DNA of 64,000 nucleotides. Origin: Torymus aiolomorphi (lineage: Eukaryota; Arthropoda; Insecta; Hymenoptera; Torymidae). The stretch covers positions 63,556,522 to 63,620,521 of the forward strand of contig CM070877.1 of the NCBI GenBank assembly GCA_036365515.1. The letters run 5' to 3'. This document shows positions 1 through 11,204 of the stretch, piece by piece (positions within the stretch are counted from its first letter, which is position 1; the number at the start of each line of letters is the position of its first letter). Made by a program: the position numbers and the translations under genes. The notes beneath the pieces were generated by a model. That model saw only the letters and a program-made list of their open reading frames with translations. It did not search any database and had not been told where the DNA came from.

Positions 1-370
1 TTTTAAGGTCAAATCGATTTTTTCAAATGGACCCTTTATTTTTGACCCCGGGAATGAAAAGAGCGGGAAATTTTACGTCCGAACATGACTTTGACCTTGA
101 CCTTCAAGGCCATTTTAAGGTTAAGTCGATTTTTTTTACATGGAACCCCTTATTTTTGACCCCGGGAATAAAAAGAGCCGAAGATTTTACGTCCTAATAT
201 GACCTTGACCTTGACTCTGACCTTCAAGGTCATGTTAAGGTCCAGTCGATATTTAAATGGAACCCCTTATTTTTAATCCCGTAAATGTAAAGAGCAAAAA
301 ATTTTACATCAGTTTAATTAAGAAATCTGGCCTTGACCTTGAACTTCTAGGTCACTTTAAGGTCTAGTTA
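1..370. repeat. Satellite array, ~112-122-bp unit
   Basis: Three successive units start near 1, 113 and 233, with the start of a fourth near 355. Each has a TTAAGGTCAAGTCGAT-like start, a block resembling ATTTTTGACCCCGGGAATG, and a run of GACCTTGACCTT ending in TTCAAGG. Decayed pieces continue at 628-687 and 815-840, so later insertions (the hairpin at 401-517 among them) broke up an older array. The same unit recurs inverted at 18415-18640. No coding potential is seen. Confidence 0.8.
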
Positions 371-602
371 TTTTATTATTAAAGAATAAAAATTAATTAT
401 AGTTATGTTGATGAGAATCGAATGGTCCAGCTGTCAAGTCGGTGAATAAATTTACACCATTGGTTTATTTATTCACCGACTTGACAGCTGGACCATTCGA
501 TTCTCATCAACATAACTACAATACTATCGCTGTCATTCATCTCATAATTTTATCAAAAATTAATTATTATTGATAACTATTATTATCTAGTTATTTTATT
601 AT
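363..602. repeat. 117-bp near-perfect hairpin with flanking direct repeat
   Basis: Arms at 401-450 and 468-517 are about 50-bp reverse complements around a 17-nt loop. A 17-bp direct repeat (TCTAGTTATTTTATTAT) lies outside at 363-379 and 586-602, which could be a target-site duplication or a piece of satellite. No ORF is present. It behaves like a foldback or snap-back insertion into the satellite. Confidence 0.75.
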
Positions 603-874
603 CAAGTTTATTTTTAAAAATCAAAAACCACAGTTTCTACTACTGAAATGAAAAGAACGGAAAATTTTAGGTCTGGATATGGCCTTGCAAAAAATTTCGT
701 TTTACTAATTCGTGCACATTGATACCTTTAATCAGTACGTCAATATTACAATATCAAAGTTTGAAGGAATTTAGCTGAAATTCATTATGCACAAGGATTC
801 TGCGAGGCACAAATGACCTTGTCTTTGATCTTCATGTCTAATACTAATGAATAAGAATTATGTACTTATTACCA

Positions 875-1101
875 TTAAGGGGATGCCTTACTTGTATAGT
901 CTGTACATACTTATCGACATTTATTGATTTTTCAAATATCTATCTCAATTTACATATTTTTGCTTATATTGAAGCTGACGCACATTCTTTGAATTATATA
1001 GATTGTGCGTGTGCTTCAATAATTTTGATAATATGAAAATTGGTTGAGAAATTTGAAAAATCAAGTGCAGAAATCTGCAGTTAGGTAAGGCTTTCCCTTA
1101 A
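875..1101. mobile_element. TTAA-flanked foldback element (GGGGATGCC family)
   Basis: It begins TTAAGGGGATGCCTTAC and ends GTAAGGCTTTCCCTTAA. The body is an imperfect palindrome centred near 985, pairing for example GATTTTTCAAATATC with GAAATTTGAAAAATC. It is non-coding. TTAA at both ends suggests mobilisation by a piggyBac- or Kolobok-type transposase (inference). The 10415-10822 element has the same terminus. Confidence 0.65.
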
Positions 1102-1625
1102 GGCGGTCTTACACCTAGTGGCTTCTGAGGACAAAATCAGCTATAAAAAAGAGAAAAATGTTGTTTAAACAATATAAAGTATATATCCTATAAATATACT
1201 TTTCTGACAAAATGACCCAAGACTTAATCTGTAGACCAATTTTACTCAGAGCTATAGCATTTTCAATTTTTTTCATTTGGCGTCATTTTTTAAAAAAGCT
1301 AGTTCATGGATTTGCATGGGGGAGGGCCTGAATAACTTGAAATTGATCAAACTATAGCAAGAAGAGTTGGAAATATTGAAAAAAATTTTTCAATCATTTT
1401 AAAATGCTAAAAATCATAAAACATCACAAAAATTCTTAAAATTAAGTATTTAAAAGTGGTTTTTAACATTTTAAGATTAATTAAAATTTTTTTTTTTTTT
1501 TTAATATTTTCAACTCTTCTTGCCATAGTCCAATGCATTTCAAGTAATTCAGGGCTTCTCCCATGCAAATCCATGAACTAGGTTTATTAAAAAATAACGC
1601 CAAACTTTAGAAAATGACATTTTGA
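1098..1625. mobile_element. Foldback element, GGTCTTACACC family, right end eroded
   Basis: The left terminus TTAAGGCGGTCTTACACC resembles the element at 51570-52199. The interior is an inverted repeat: 1273-1400 pairs imperfectly with 1490-1610, including AGTTCATGGATTTGCATGGG against its complement near 1560-1580. A clean right terminus is not visible nearby. A matching end (GGTGTAAGACCACCTTAA) occurs at 8589-8606 and may belong to this element, split by later insertions, or to another copy. Confidence 0.5.
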
Positions 1626-2920
1626 GAAATAAGCCTGCAAAGAAAAATACCATAAAACTCCAAAAATAATCAGCCATTTGATCCCCATTCTTTTCCTTCT
1701 TGAAACTCACTTTCCTGTATATCTGTTATCTGTTCTTTCATATAAAATAGTTACAACAGAAGCTCTGGCACCTTGCATAGATACTGCTAAGTCACCAGCA
1801 TTCGTTCCATTAAAAACTACTGCTCAATCTGCCCTTCGTTTGTACTTTTGATTCATCCACTGTTGAATCACTTTTTAACACATTGTACTGAGTTAGATTA
1901 TTATTTATAATACTAAGATAACTGTAGAATATGCACCAGGTCTTATGAAATATGAAATCCCACTCATCCAACTCGAAACTTAAGAAGCCATCATTGTTAT
2001 AGACATAAGTACAGTAGTACATAAAATCCGCTAAGCCCATTTTAAAAATTTTCCCTTGATTACACATCTTGAACATAAAATATATCTTGAATTTAAGCCT
2101 GTATACTTGTGTGAGGAGGCTTTATTGCTTTTAAGTATATCGATACATCTGGACACTTATTACAATTCACAAATCTTTTGAATTGAATTATAAATCCTAT
2201 AGTGAGTTAGACTTAATTATCTCACTTTCATCTTTCTTAGAAAGAAGATGTATTTATTTTCATCCGCTGAAAATGTTTACTGCCTCTCCTTTAAAATACT
2301 TAATTCAATCTTGCCAATGCACATGTTTTTCAGTATTAATTTTCATACAGCATTGAACTGAAACTGTACGCTGAAACTGAAACTGTCACTGTACGCTTGT
2401 ATTATAATTACACTTGCACTTTTCAGACAGATATCTTCACATACACAATACATTTCATTTTTAGTCCTAAATTCACTTATGAATTCAAATAACCAAGCAC
2501 TATGAAAAAAAATTTTCTTCATCAGAAAGCAAAAACTCTGCAAAACGAACTGTTAAAATCACATGGTTATGTATCTTGGCTTATTTGAGATTATGAGTGA
2601 TAAGCTGTGCAACTCTGTTGACACTATGGTATTATAGTTTTATTCCATGGTATAGAAAAGTGAGTATTAATAATATAGTAACTTACTGTCAAATGTTGGT
2701 AACGGAATGGTCACTTTACTAAAACAAAAGTGCAAAATTGTCACAACTCAAAAGACGATTCCACTGTATTTTAAATACCAGAGTATGATTGATATTATTT
2801 TTATAATAAACCCTGTATGTAAATTTAATTATTCTTTTTACAATTCTTATACTAATAAGTCTTAAATAAAGTTTTTTGATATTTTAAAACACATACAAGT
2901 ATATATATATATAATCCCTT
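1626..2920. other. AT-rich region without recognised gene
   Basis: Two short minus-strand open frames (88 and 66 codons) match no family I recognise and have no supporting splice or composition signal. Nothing else is seen. Confidence 0.5.
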
Positions 2921-2927
2921 AACCCCT

Positions 2928-3141
2928 TTATGGAGCCCATCCCTGTATATTAGTACCTACGCCCAGAGTTCCCGTATACAAGTGACTAAAGAAATAATCC
3001 CTCTCTGGGTATAGAAACTCTAGATCGGGCTCCATAAACGCCGTATAAGAATATTTTATGGGACCCGGACTCCATAAATGAAAACGGGCTCCATAAATAT
3101 GCTCATGTGAATAAAAGGGTTCCATAAATCTGGTAAAAGAA

Positions 3142-3223
<82 letters not shown>
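2928..3223. repeat. Hairpin-core unit U1 with CTCCATAAA word and (TG)n tail
   Basis: A left word TTTATGGAGCCC (2928-2939) is followed by a core containing CCCAGAG, a loop with TGACTAAAGAAATAAT, CTCTGGG and AGAAACTCTAGAT. The complement of the word, CTCCATAAA, then recurs at about 3030, 3070, 3089 and 3120 (the last as TTCCATAAA). The unit ends in a (TG)n run at 3143-3223. Unit U6 at 38303 uses the same word. Confidence 0.7.
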
Positions 3224-3228
<5 letters not shown>

Positions 3229-3230
3229 AA

Positions 3231-3905
<675 letters not shown>

Positions 3906-3947
3906 TCTCTATATTATATAGTCGTAAGCGTTATTTGTGTCAGGCAG

Positions 3948-4113
3948 ACCCCCCTCGCCGCCCCTCGCACCTCTCAGGGCCTCCTCAAAATAACGTAAAA
4001 TTGGGATTTTTTCTACGTTATTTTGAGTATGGTAGAGCCCCTCCTCGCCCCCCTCGCCAACCTCAGCACCCCCGCGCACCCCCCTTGTGACCCCCTTCAG
4101 ACCCCCCTCATTT
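3948..4113. other. C-rich strand-asymmetric tract
   Basis: The plus strand carries many runs of four to six C, so the complementary strand is a candidate G-quadruplex former and this strand a candidate i-motif. It encloses a small hairpin (CTCAAAATAACGT paired with ACGTTATTTTGAG, about 3984-4028). No ORF. Confidence 0.5.
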
Positions 4114-4127
4114 AAATGTTCACTTAA

Positions 4128-4536
4128 AAGGTTATTTTTTTCATGTATTTTTCATATGTTTTATTAATAAGGTAGAATATACAGATGTAACGTTTAAGAG
4201 TAATTTTGAATTCTTAATTTCTCAAATAAAAAAGTAAATTATTGAGAAAATTACATTAATTATATATAAAAATATATTTTATGTATATTTCATATATTAT
4301 ATAAAATTTATAATTAATAATTTATATTTTTCATATGTTTTATTAATAGGGTAATATTTATAGATGTAACGCTTAAGAGTAGCTTTGAATTCTTAATTTC
4401 TGAAATAAAAGAGTAAATTATTAAGAAAATTACATTAATTATATATTAAGATATATTTTATTCTATTTTTTCCACATCACCTTGGAGGTAAATAGAAAGA
4501 TGCGTTTTATTTTTAAGTGGTATCCCCAGTAGGCCT
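4128..4536. repeat. Left long inverted repeat of a Helitron-helicase-bearing element
   Basis: Two tandem subrepeats (with GATGTAACGTTTAAGAG and GATGTAACGCTTAAGAG) lead into CCACATCACCTTGGAGG and end at GTAGGCCTAATCCA. The reverse complement of this arrangement, with both subrepeats, lies at 7478-7790. Helitrons normally lack long terminal inverted repeats, so either the Helitron segment was captured or this is an unusual lineage. Confidence 0.7.
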
Positions 4537-4619
4537 AATCCATAATGAATTGTATCCAAGATTTAAATCTTTAAGAATCTCGATGAAAATTGTTACTCAG
4601 AGGTTTTCGGGGTCATAAA

Positions 4620-6786
4620 AAGGATGCAACCACAGATATGTGAAGCTTACGAAGAAGTTGACGATCTCAAACATAATAAGATGGTAGATATTTGAGTCCC
4701 ATGGAAGCAGCATGGAGATTACAAGAATGTCCTTTATGTGTCACACCGTAATACGTTTAGCAATTCACACCGAAAATAAACAAAATATAATTTTCGAAGA
4801 AAATAAAGAGGAAAAAGCTTTAGATAACTGGAAAACTACATTAACTTCGTGGTTTGAATTAAATAAAAAAGATAAAAATGCAAAAAATATTAAATACGTT
4901 AATATACTAAAATATTATATTTTTAAGAATAAAACTTGGATAAAACGTCAACGAGAACTAAAACATGTTGCTATAGGATGTTTAAATGTAGTATCTCCAA
5001 GAGATATTGAAAGATTTCATTTAAAATTAATTTTAAATCGTGTTAAAGGCGCAACATCATTTGAAGAATTACGTACATTGAAAATAAAACACATAATACT
5101 TACAAAGAAACAGCAATGCAAATGGGTCTAATCGAAGACGATTTACAGATTGACAAAATTTTTGAAGAAGCTTGTAATATAATGTTACCTGTTCAATTGC
5201 GTAAATTTTTTACTTGGTTTTTAATAACAGATAACATCAATGGTAATACTATTTGGACAAAATTTAATAAATATTTTACAGAAGATTTTGACAATAATAA
5301 AAATAACTGAGCTCTTCACCATATAAACGAAATTTTAAATGTTGAAGAAATGTCTTGTAAAGATTTTGGATTACCTGAACCTGATGAAATTTTCGATACA
5401 AATAATGAAAATAATAAAGAAAATATTTTATTCTGTAAACAAATGTTTAATAATTACTATAGTCAATTAAACACAGATCAAAAAACAATTTTTACACAAA
5501 TATTAAATAATGAACATAAAATTAACTTTATTGATGGTCCTGGAGGTTCAGGTAAAACGTTTTTATATAAAACTTTAATTTATTATTTTTTGTCAATAGA
5601 ACAAAAAATTATATCAATGGCTTGGACTGGTATAGCATCTATACTATTACCAAAAGGTATGGCCAGTCATAAAACTTTTAGATTACCTTAAGATTTAAAC
5701 AATATTGAAAATGCATTTTTAAAATTTGAATCAGATAAAAAAATTTCATGAAGTTTTTGCGATTATTTGGGATGAAGCGTCAATGATTCCACGTAAAGCT
5801 TTAGAAATTGTTGATAAAACTTTACAAGGTGTTTGTAATAATAATCTACCATTCGGAAGAAAATTATTAATTTTAGGAGGTGATTTTAGACAAATTCTCC
5901 CTGTTGTTAAAAATGGTTGTAGAAGCACAATAATTCAAGAAACGATAAAATATTCAAATCTTTGGTCATTATTTAATATAATGTATTTGAAAACAAATAT
6001 CCGTTCAAAAGATATCATGTTTGCTTCATTTTTATTAGATATTGGAGAAGGTAAATTTAATTCATTTGTTATACCTGATAGTTTTAAAACAAACGATGTT
6101 TCTTTTAAAATATATGAAAATATAAATTGTAGTATATCAATAAATAGAGTTATATTAACATCACATAATGAAGATGCAAATATTTTAAAATAATAATTTT
6201 AAAACTATTAAATACTAAAGAAAATACGTATTATAGTTTAGATTATGCTACTCATAAAGATGTAGATTTATTTGATGATAACATCCATATTAATTACCCG
6301 ATTGAAACTTTAAACAATATACGTGAAGGACTACCACCACATAAATTAAAACTTAAAATAAATACTATTGTAATGTTAATAAGAAATTTAAGTATTAACG
6401 ATGGATTATGTAATGGAACACGATTAAAAATTACTAAATTATTTAAATACAACATAGAAGCAGAAATAATAACAGGTGAAAACTCTGGAAACATAGTTTT
6501 TATTCCTCGAATTACATTAAACACTGGCAATTCTTCATCATTACCATTTATTTTATATAGAAAATAATTTCCTTTAATATTAGCGTTTACTATGACTATT
6601 AATAAATCACAAGGTCAAAGTTTTGATAGTGTTGGAATATATATTAGAAGACCATTATTTTCTCATGGTCAATTATATGTAGCATTATCAAGATGTAAAA
6701 ACCCGGATAAAATTTTTATTGAAAATAATTCAGAAAATAAAGAAAAAATTATAAATATCGTTTGGAAAGAAATTTTAGATAATTAA
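4620..6786 (+). pseudogene. Helitron Rep-helicase, PIF1-like helicase half, broken
   Basis: The helicase half of a rolling-circle Helitron transposase is recognisable across several frames. Upstream of 4712 a frame reads PMEAAWRLQECPLC, a Helitron linker motif. 4712-5310 holds LTSWFELNKKDKNAK, VSPRDIERFHLKL and VKGATSFEELRT. The PIF1 motifs follow in order: Walker A GPGGSGKT (about 5536), Walker B DEAS (about 5774), GGDFRQILPVV (about 5877), NKSQGQSF (about 6600) and YVALSR (about 6678). Frameshifts or stops lie near 4700, 5125, 5310-5350, 5690, 6190 and 6567. The N-terminal HUH nuclease (Rep) is absent: its place is taken by the left inverted repeat. The element could not move on its own. 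Confidence 0.88.
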
Positions 6787-7477
6787 TTTTCAAATATTTT
6801 TCTTTTTAGAATATGTCGACTACACAGAACGAAAGTAAATTATAAAAAACAACAATATATTTATTCGTTATTCAATAACAATAATAAATACATAATAAAT
6901 TATTAGTTTTAGACTATTTAGAATATGAACAAAATTATATGGAATACATGATTAATTTAGAATCAGATAAAATTATTGAAAAAGATAAATTAAAAAAACT
7001 AAATCATCAGTCAAATAAAAACAAGAAAACAACAGAACAATAAAAATACAAAACTCAAAATTGGAAAACTTAAAGTTGACAAAATTTTAGAAGAATTTAA
7101 AAATCTTTCTTTACAATAATTGAAATTTGTTTTTTAGGTAAATTTTTATATAATTATTAATTAATTAATTTTTTGAATGATTTTTAGTTAATTAAAACAA
7201 CAATATTTTTTCTTTCATTAAAGACAATGGAATATACAAATAACGTTGGAAAATTTTAAATAGCATATCAGAAAATATTAAATATAAAAAAAAAAATAAT
7301 AAAAAAACAATTCAAAAATTGAATAAAACATTTCGAAGAATTTAATTTATTATCAGGTAATTCAAACCATTTAATTATTAAATTTAATTTTACAAAATAT
7401 ATATCATATTATAAAAAAATATACATTTATTGTAACAATTTTAATGTTTTCTGAAATTTTATAGTGACAAAGACAGT
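6787..7477. other. AT-rich tail of the Helitron-bearing element
   Basis: Very AT-rich sequence between the helicase remnant and the right inverted repeat. Lys/Asn-rich open stretches are present but match nothing I recognise. Confidence 0.4.
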
Positions 7478-7790
7478 GGATTAGGCCTACTGGGGATACA
7501 ACTTAAAAATAAAACGCATCTTTCTATTTACCTCCCAGGTGATGTGGAAAAAATAGAATAAAATATATAATTTTCGATATATTTTCTTAATATATAATTA
7601 ATGTAGTTTTCTCAATAATCCATTCTTTCGTTTCAGAAATTAAGAATTAAGAACGACTCTTAAGTGTTACATTTGTATTAACTATCATCCATAAAAAATA
7701 TGAAAAATCTCAATAATCTATTCTTTCGTTTCAGAAATTTAGAATTAAGAACTACTCTTAAGTGTTACATTTGTATAAACCATCATCAAA
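7478..7790. repeat. Right long inverted repeat of the Helitron-bearing element
   Basis: It starts TGGATTAGGCCTACTGGGG and contains the complement of the 4128-4536 arm, including two subrepeats with CTCTTAAGTGTTACATTTG. Similarity to the left arm is high but interrupted by small indels. The flank beyond it (about 7788-7866) repeats the flank before the left arm (about 3830-3905). Confidence 0.7.
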
Positions 7791-8063
7791 ATACCGACAT
7801 CTCTTCAAAAGTACCGATCTATGCGTTGATATCTCTTCAAATATACCAATTCCCATAGTTATAATATATATATAAGTATGTGGGTGAACCGGTTTTGGAG
7901 AGGTATAGTTCTTTTTCTCAGAGTTGCCTATGTTAACGTGACTAAAGAACTATGGACCCTGGGGTTATAGACTCTAGAAAATGAAGAGGCTCTTCAAAAC
8001 CGGAAAAACTCTTCAAAACCGGTATATAATATCTAGAAAAACTGTCCAAAACCGATAAACGAC

Positions 8064-8130
<67 letters not shown>
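7791..8130. repeat. Hairpin-core unit U3 with CTTCAAAACCGG word and (TA)n tail
   Basis: The left word CCGGTTTTGGAG (7889-7900) precedes a core with CTCAGAGTTGCC, GTGACTAAAGAACTATGG and GGTTATAGACTCTAGA. The complement CTCTTCAAAACCGG follows at 7990-8003 and 8009-8022, with a decayed copy at about 8043-8054. A (TA)n run (8067-8129) closes the unit. Confidence 0.7.
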
Positions 8131-8131
<1 letters not shown>

Positions 8132-8253
8132 AACAGGACTTATGTTGACATCGCGTGTTAATACTTATGTAAAACCGCATAAGTACCGCAAAGTCAGCAA
8201 AGTCTCGCACCAGTTCAGAAATTGTCTGCATAAGTCACGTTCCACACACACAC

Positions 8254-8309
<56 letters not shown>

Positions 8310-8358
8310 ACCCACCCACCCACACACCCACCCACACACACACACACACGCACGCACG

Positions 8359-8414
<56 letters not shown>
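8131..8414. repeat. Compound (CA)n/(CCCA)n/(CGCA)n microsatellite
   Basis: Pure CA, CCCA and CGCA blocks span 8243-8414. Just before it the word ACTTATGT or GCATAAGT recurs several times (8139-8235) in both orientations, as in the hairpin units, but no TGACTAAAGAA core is present. Confidence 0.8.
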
Positions 8415-8418
<4 letters not shown>

Positions 8419-9101
8419 AAGCCAAAAAAAGGAAAATTAATGTTTTCATTATTTTAAAAATTATCTTTTTTTAACGATATCATTTTGAATTTTTAAAATT
8501 TTTTATTCAAACCAGATTTTTAGATTTAGAATAACATATATAATTAGAAAATTCAATAAAAAAAAATTTGATTTTTTCAAAATTTTTAGGTGTAAGACCA
8601 CCTTAAGTGATATTTGTATCTTTCTTAATTTCTCGAATAATTTCAGTGATAAAAACAAGATAATTTTATATCAACGTAAATGTGCGTATAATCATCTCTT
8701 TCTGATTGTTATGAAAAACAGATTTTTCTATTTAAATTTTTTTTTTTTAAATTGTGTTCCATATTATAGACATTTAGTCATTTTTTTCATTAAATATGAC
8801 TGTACTAGTATTACATATTAAATATTGAGTTAAATTCTTAAAGATAAAAAAATTTTCCAAAAATTTTTAGTTTCTTCACTCAAATTCTTCGATTTTTTCT
8901 AATTTATTAAACTTCGTTATTTCAATGTCTCAATTCATCTTTTTCTGAGATCCATTCTCAACTTGGGTATTAATAGAGATTAATTTGCAGATTAATTAAT
9001 ATTAACGTTTTATTTTGTGTAAAATTATACAAGTTCGTGTTTTTGGATATCATTTTCAACTTTGCAAAATATACCAAACTACGTGTACACCCCTAATTAA
9101 G
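8415..9101. other. AT-rich region with an isolated foldback end
   Basis: No gene is seen. GGTGTAAGACCACCTTAA at 8589-8606 is the complement of the terminus at 1098, so it is an end of the same TTAA-flanked family. Confidence 0.45.
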
Positions 9102-10141
9102 TAGCTGATATTCTGATTATTTTAGGAGAATGTCAAAAAAGTTATCGAGCTGCAGCAAGGCTTTATCAACAACAATTTCCTGGAAGACAGCATTATCCTG
9201 ACCATACGGTCATAAAAGACATTGAAATGCGTTTGAGATCAGGTAATTTAGGTCGAAAAAGAAGGTCTTTTAATGAAGAAGATTATGAAAATATTCCTCG
9301 TTTATTAACACTTTTAGCTATGATACATATTAATGTTCACTTCAGCTTACGTGAAGTACAAAACACACTTGGAGTTCCAGGATCTACTGCAAGTAGATAT
9401 TTAAGAAAAGTGAAATATCATCCCTACCATGTAACCTTGAATCAGGCTTTAAGTGAAGCTGATCATCAGCAAAGGGTTATATTCTGACAATGGGCTACAC
9501 AAAAAATTGCAGATGATCTGGATTTCTTTAACTACGTTCTCTTTAGCGACGAGGCTACATTTCATAGTACTGGCGCCTTGAATCGGCATAATTCCCATTA
9601 CTGGTCTCCTATTAATCCTCACTGGATGCAAGAAATTAATTATTAGCACCGCTGGAGTTTAACGGTATGGTGTGGGATAGTCAACGGTTATTTAGTGGAA
9701 CCTTACTTCTTCAAAGGCAATATAAAAGGGGAAAGATATTTACATTTAGTAAGAGATGAACTTAACAATTTACTCGAAGATGTTGACCTTTACACAAGAC
9801 AAAAAATGTGGTTGCAGCAAGATGGTGCACCGCCACATTATGCTAGAATCGTTAAAGATCATCTCAATGTTAGATTTAGCAACAAGTTGATAGGAAGTAG
9901 AGGTCCCACACAGCGGCCAGCGAGGTCTCCCGATCTATCTTCTCCAGATTTTTATGTATGGGAATTTCTGAAAGATACTGTTTATAAAAATAGACCAACA
10001 ACGAAAGATGATATGAAAGGAAGGATCACGGTAGCTTGTTTAAACATTCCACGCGAAGTATTGCTTAAAATTATCGCACACTTTAAAAAAAGAATTAACG
10101 ATTGCATACAAGTAAATGGTAGATTGTCCCAACATCTTTAA
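9102..10141 (+). pseudogene. Tc1/mariner-like DDE transposase (DD41D), two nonsense mutations
   Basis: One reading frame runs from about 9102 (GTA after an in-frame TAA; the true start is probably further upstream or in another exon) to the TAA at 10139. It has an N-terminal helix-turn-helix region, the motif YHPYHVTLNQAL, then FSDEATF, LNRHNSHYWSP, QQDGAPPHY and SPDLSSPDFYVW. The second and third catalytic Asp are separated by 41 residues by direct count. Two in-frame stops, TGA at 9485 and TAG at 9643, interrupt an otherwise continuous frame; each could be a single C-to-T change from CGA or CAG. Such transposases cut and paste at TA. Terminal inverted repeats were not found. Confidence 0.88.
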
Positions 10142-10149
10142 ATAAATAA

Positions 10150-10414
10150 TACTGGATGAATTAAACCTTGCCTTAACTGGCTGGGTGATTTTTTTATCTT
10201 GCCTTAACTGGCTGGATGACTTTTTTATCTTGCCTTAACTGGCCGGATGACTTATCTTGCCTTAACTGGATGGATGAATTTAACCTTGCCTTAACTGGCT
10301 GGGTGACTCTTTTATCTTGCCTTAACTGGCCGGAAGTTCCTTTTATCTTGCTTTAACTGGCCGGATGACTTTTTTATCTTGCCTTAACTGGCCGGATGAC
10401 TTTTTTATCTTGCC
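10150..10414. repeat. 31-bp minisatellite, CCTTAACTGGCTGGATGA unit
   Basis: About eight to nine copies of a unit of roughly 31 bp, each with CTTGCCTTAACTGG followed by GATGACTTTTTTAT. The array starts right after the transposase pseudogene. It resumes at 10823-10858, 17613-17634 and 18299-18395, so three later insertions split one array. Confidence 0.85.
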
Positions 10415-10822
10415 TTAAGGGGATGCCATACTCGTACCATTACCGACCGAGCAATTCACACAGTTTCAAGCTGATTAAAAATAAAATACGTCGAATCACA
10501 AAAAATCAAGAGAACACTCTTCTGTGTTTTTTAACGTTCTATCATCCAGTCAAAGTTTGGAGTCGAAATATCAAGCCGTTTTTTCAAAAACTTTGAACGA
10601 AATTAAATTTAATTCCTTCTCAGGTTAAATTTAATTTCATTCAAAGTTTTTGAAAAAACGGCTTGATATTTCGACTCCAAACTTTGACTGGATGATAGAA
10701 CGTTAAAAAACACAGAAGAGTGTTCTCTTGATTTTTTGTGATTCGACGTATTTTATTTTTAATCAGCTTGAAACTGTGTGAATTGCTCGGTCGGTAATAG
10801 TACGAGTAAGGCATCCCCTTAA
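10415..10822. mobile_element. TTAA-flanked foldback (near-perfect 197-bp arms)
   Basis: TTAAGGGGATGCC at the left and GGCATCCCCTTAA at the right enclose almost identical inverted arms with about a 12-nt loop near 10617. Removing it leaves one TTAA inside a normal minisatellite unit, so TTAA is the target duplication. It is non-coding; the ORF at 10396-10596 is chance. Confidence 0.85.
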
Positions 10823-11204
10823 CTGGCTGGATGAATTTAACCTTGCCTTAACTGGCTGCACGGAAAGAAGTTTTCACTGAAAAAAAGGATACTTAAAAAT
10901 AACGGGACTAGAAATTCTCATAACATCACCGTTTTTACGAATACTAGTATTGGTTTTTCATGTGCTTTAATGAGAACGTTTATAACAGTTGCTACATATA
11001 TTATTTTAGGCTATCTGTCATTGTTTTAAATCGACCCTTGGTATCGGTTTTTCCCGTACCAACCGTAGTGCCAGAAATTTGGAGGCTATAGTATTATAAA
11101 AGCGGGCATGTATGCTGACTTATTTCAGAACTTGTATTTTGTATTTTGAAAATAATAATTAATAAGCAATTGTGTTTGCAGTGAATAGTGATCGTGTATA
11201 CATT

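Noticed and set aside
8013..8474. ORFs through (TA)n and (CA)n at 8 kb
   Set aside because: Microsatellite artefacts in several frames at once.
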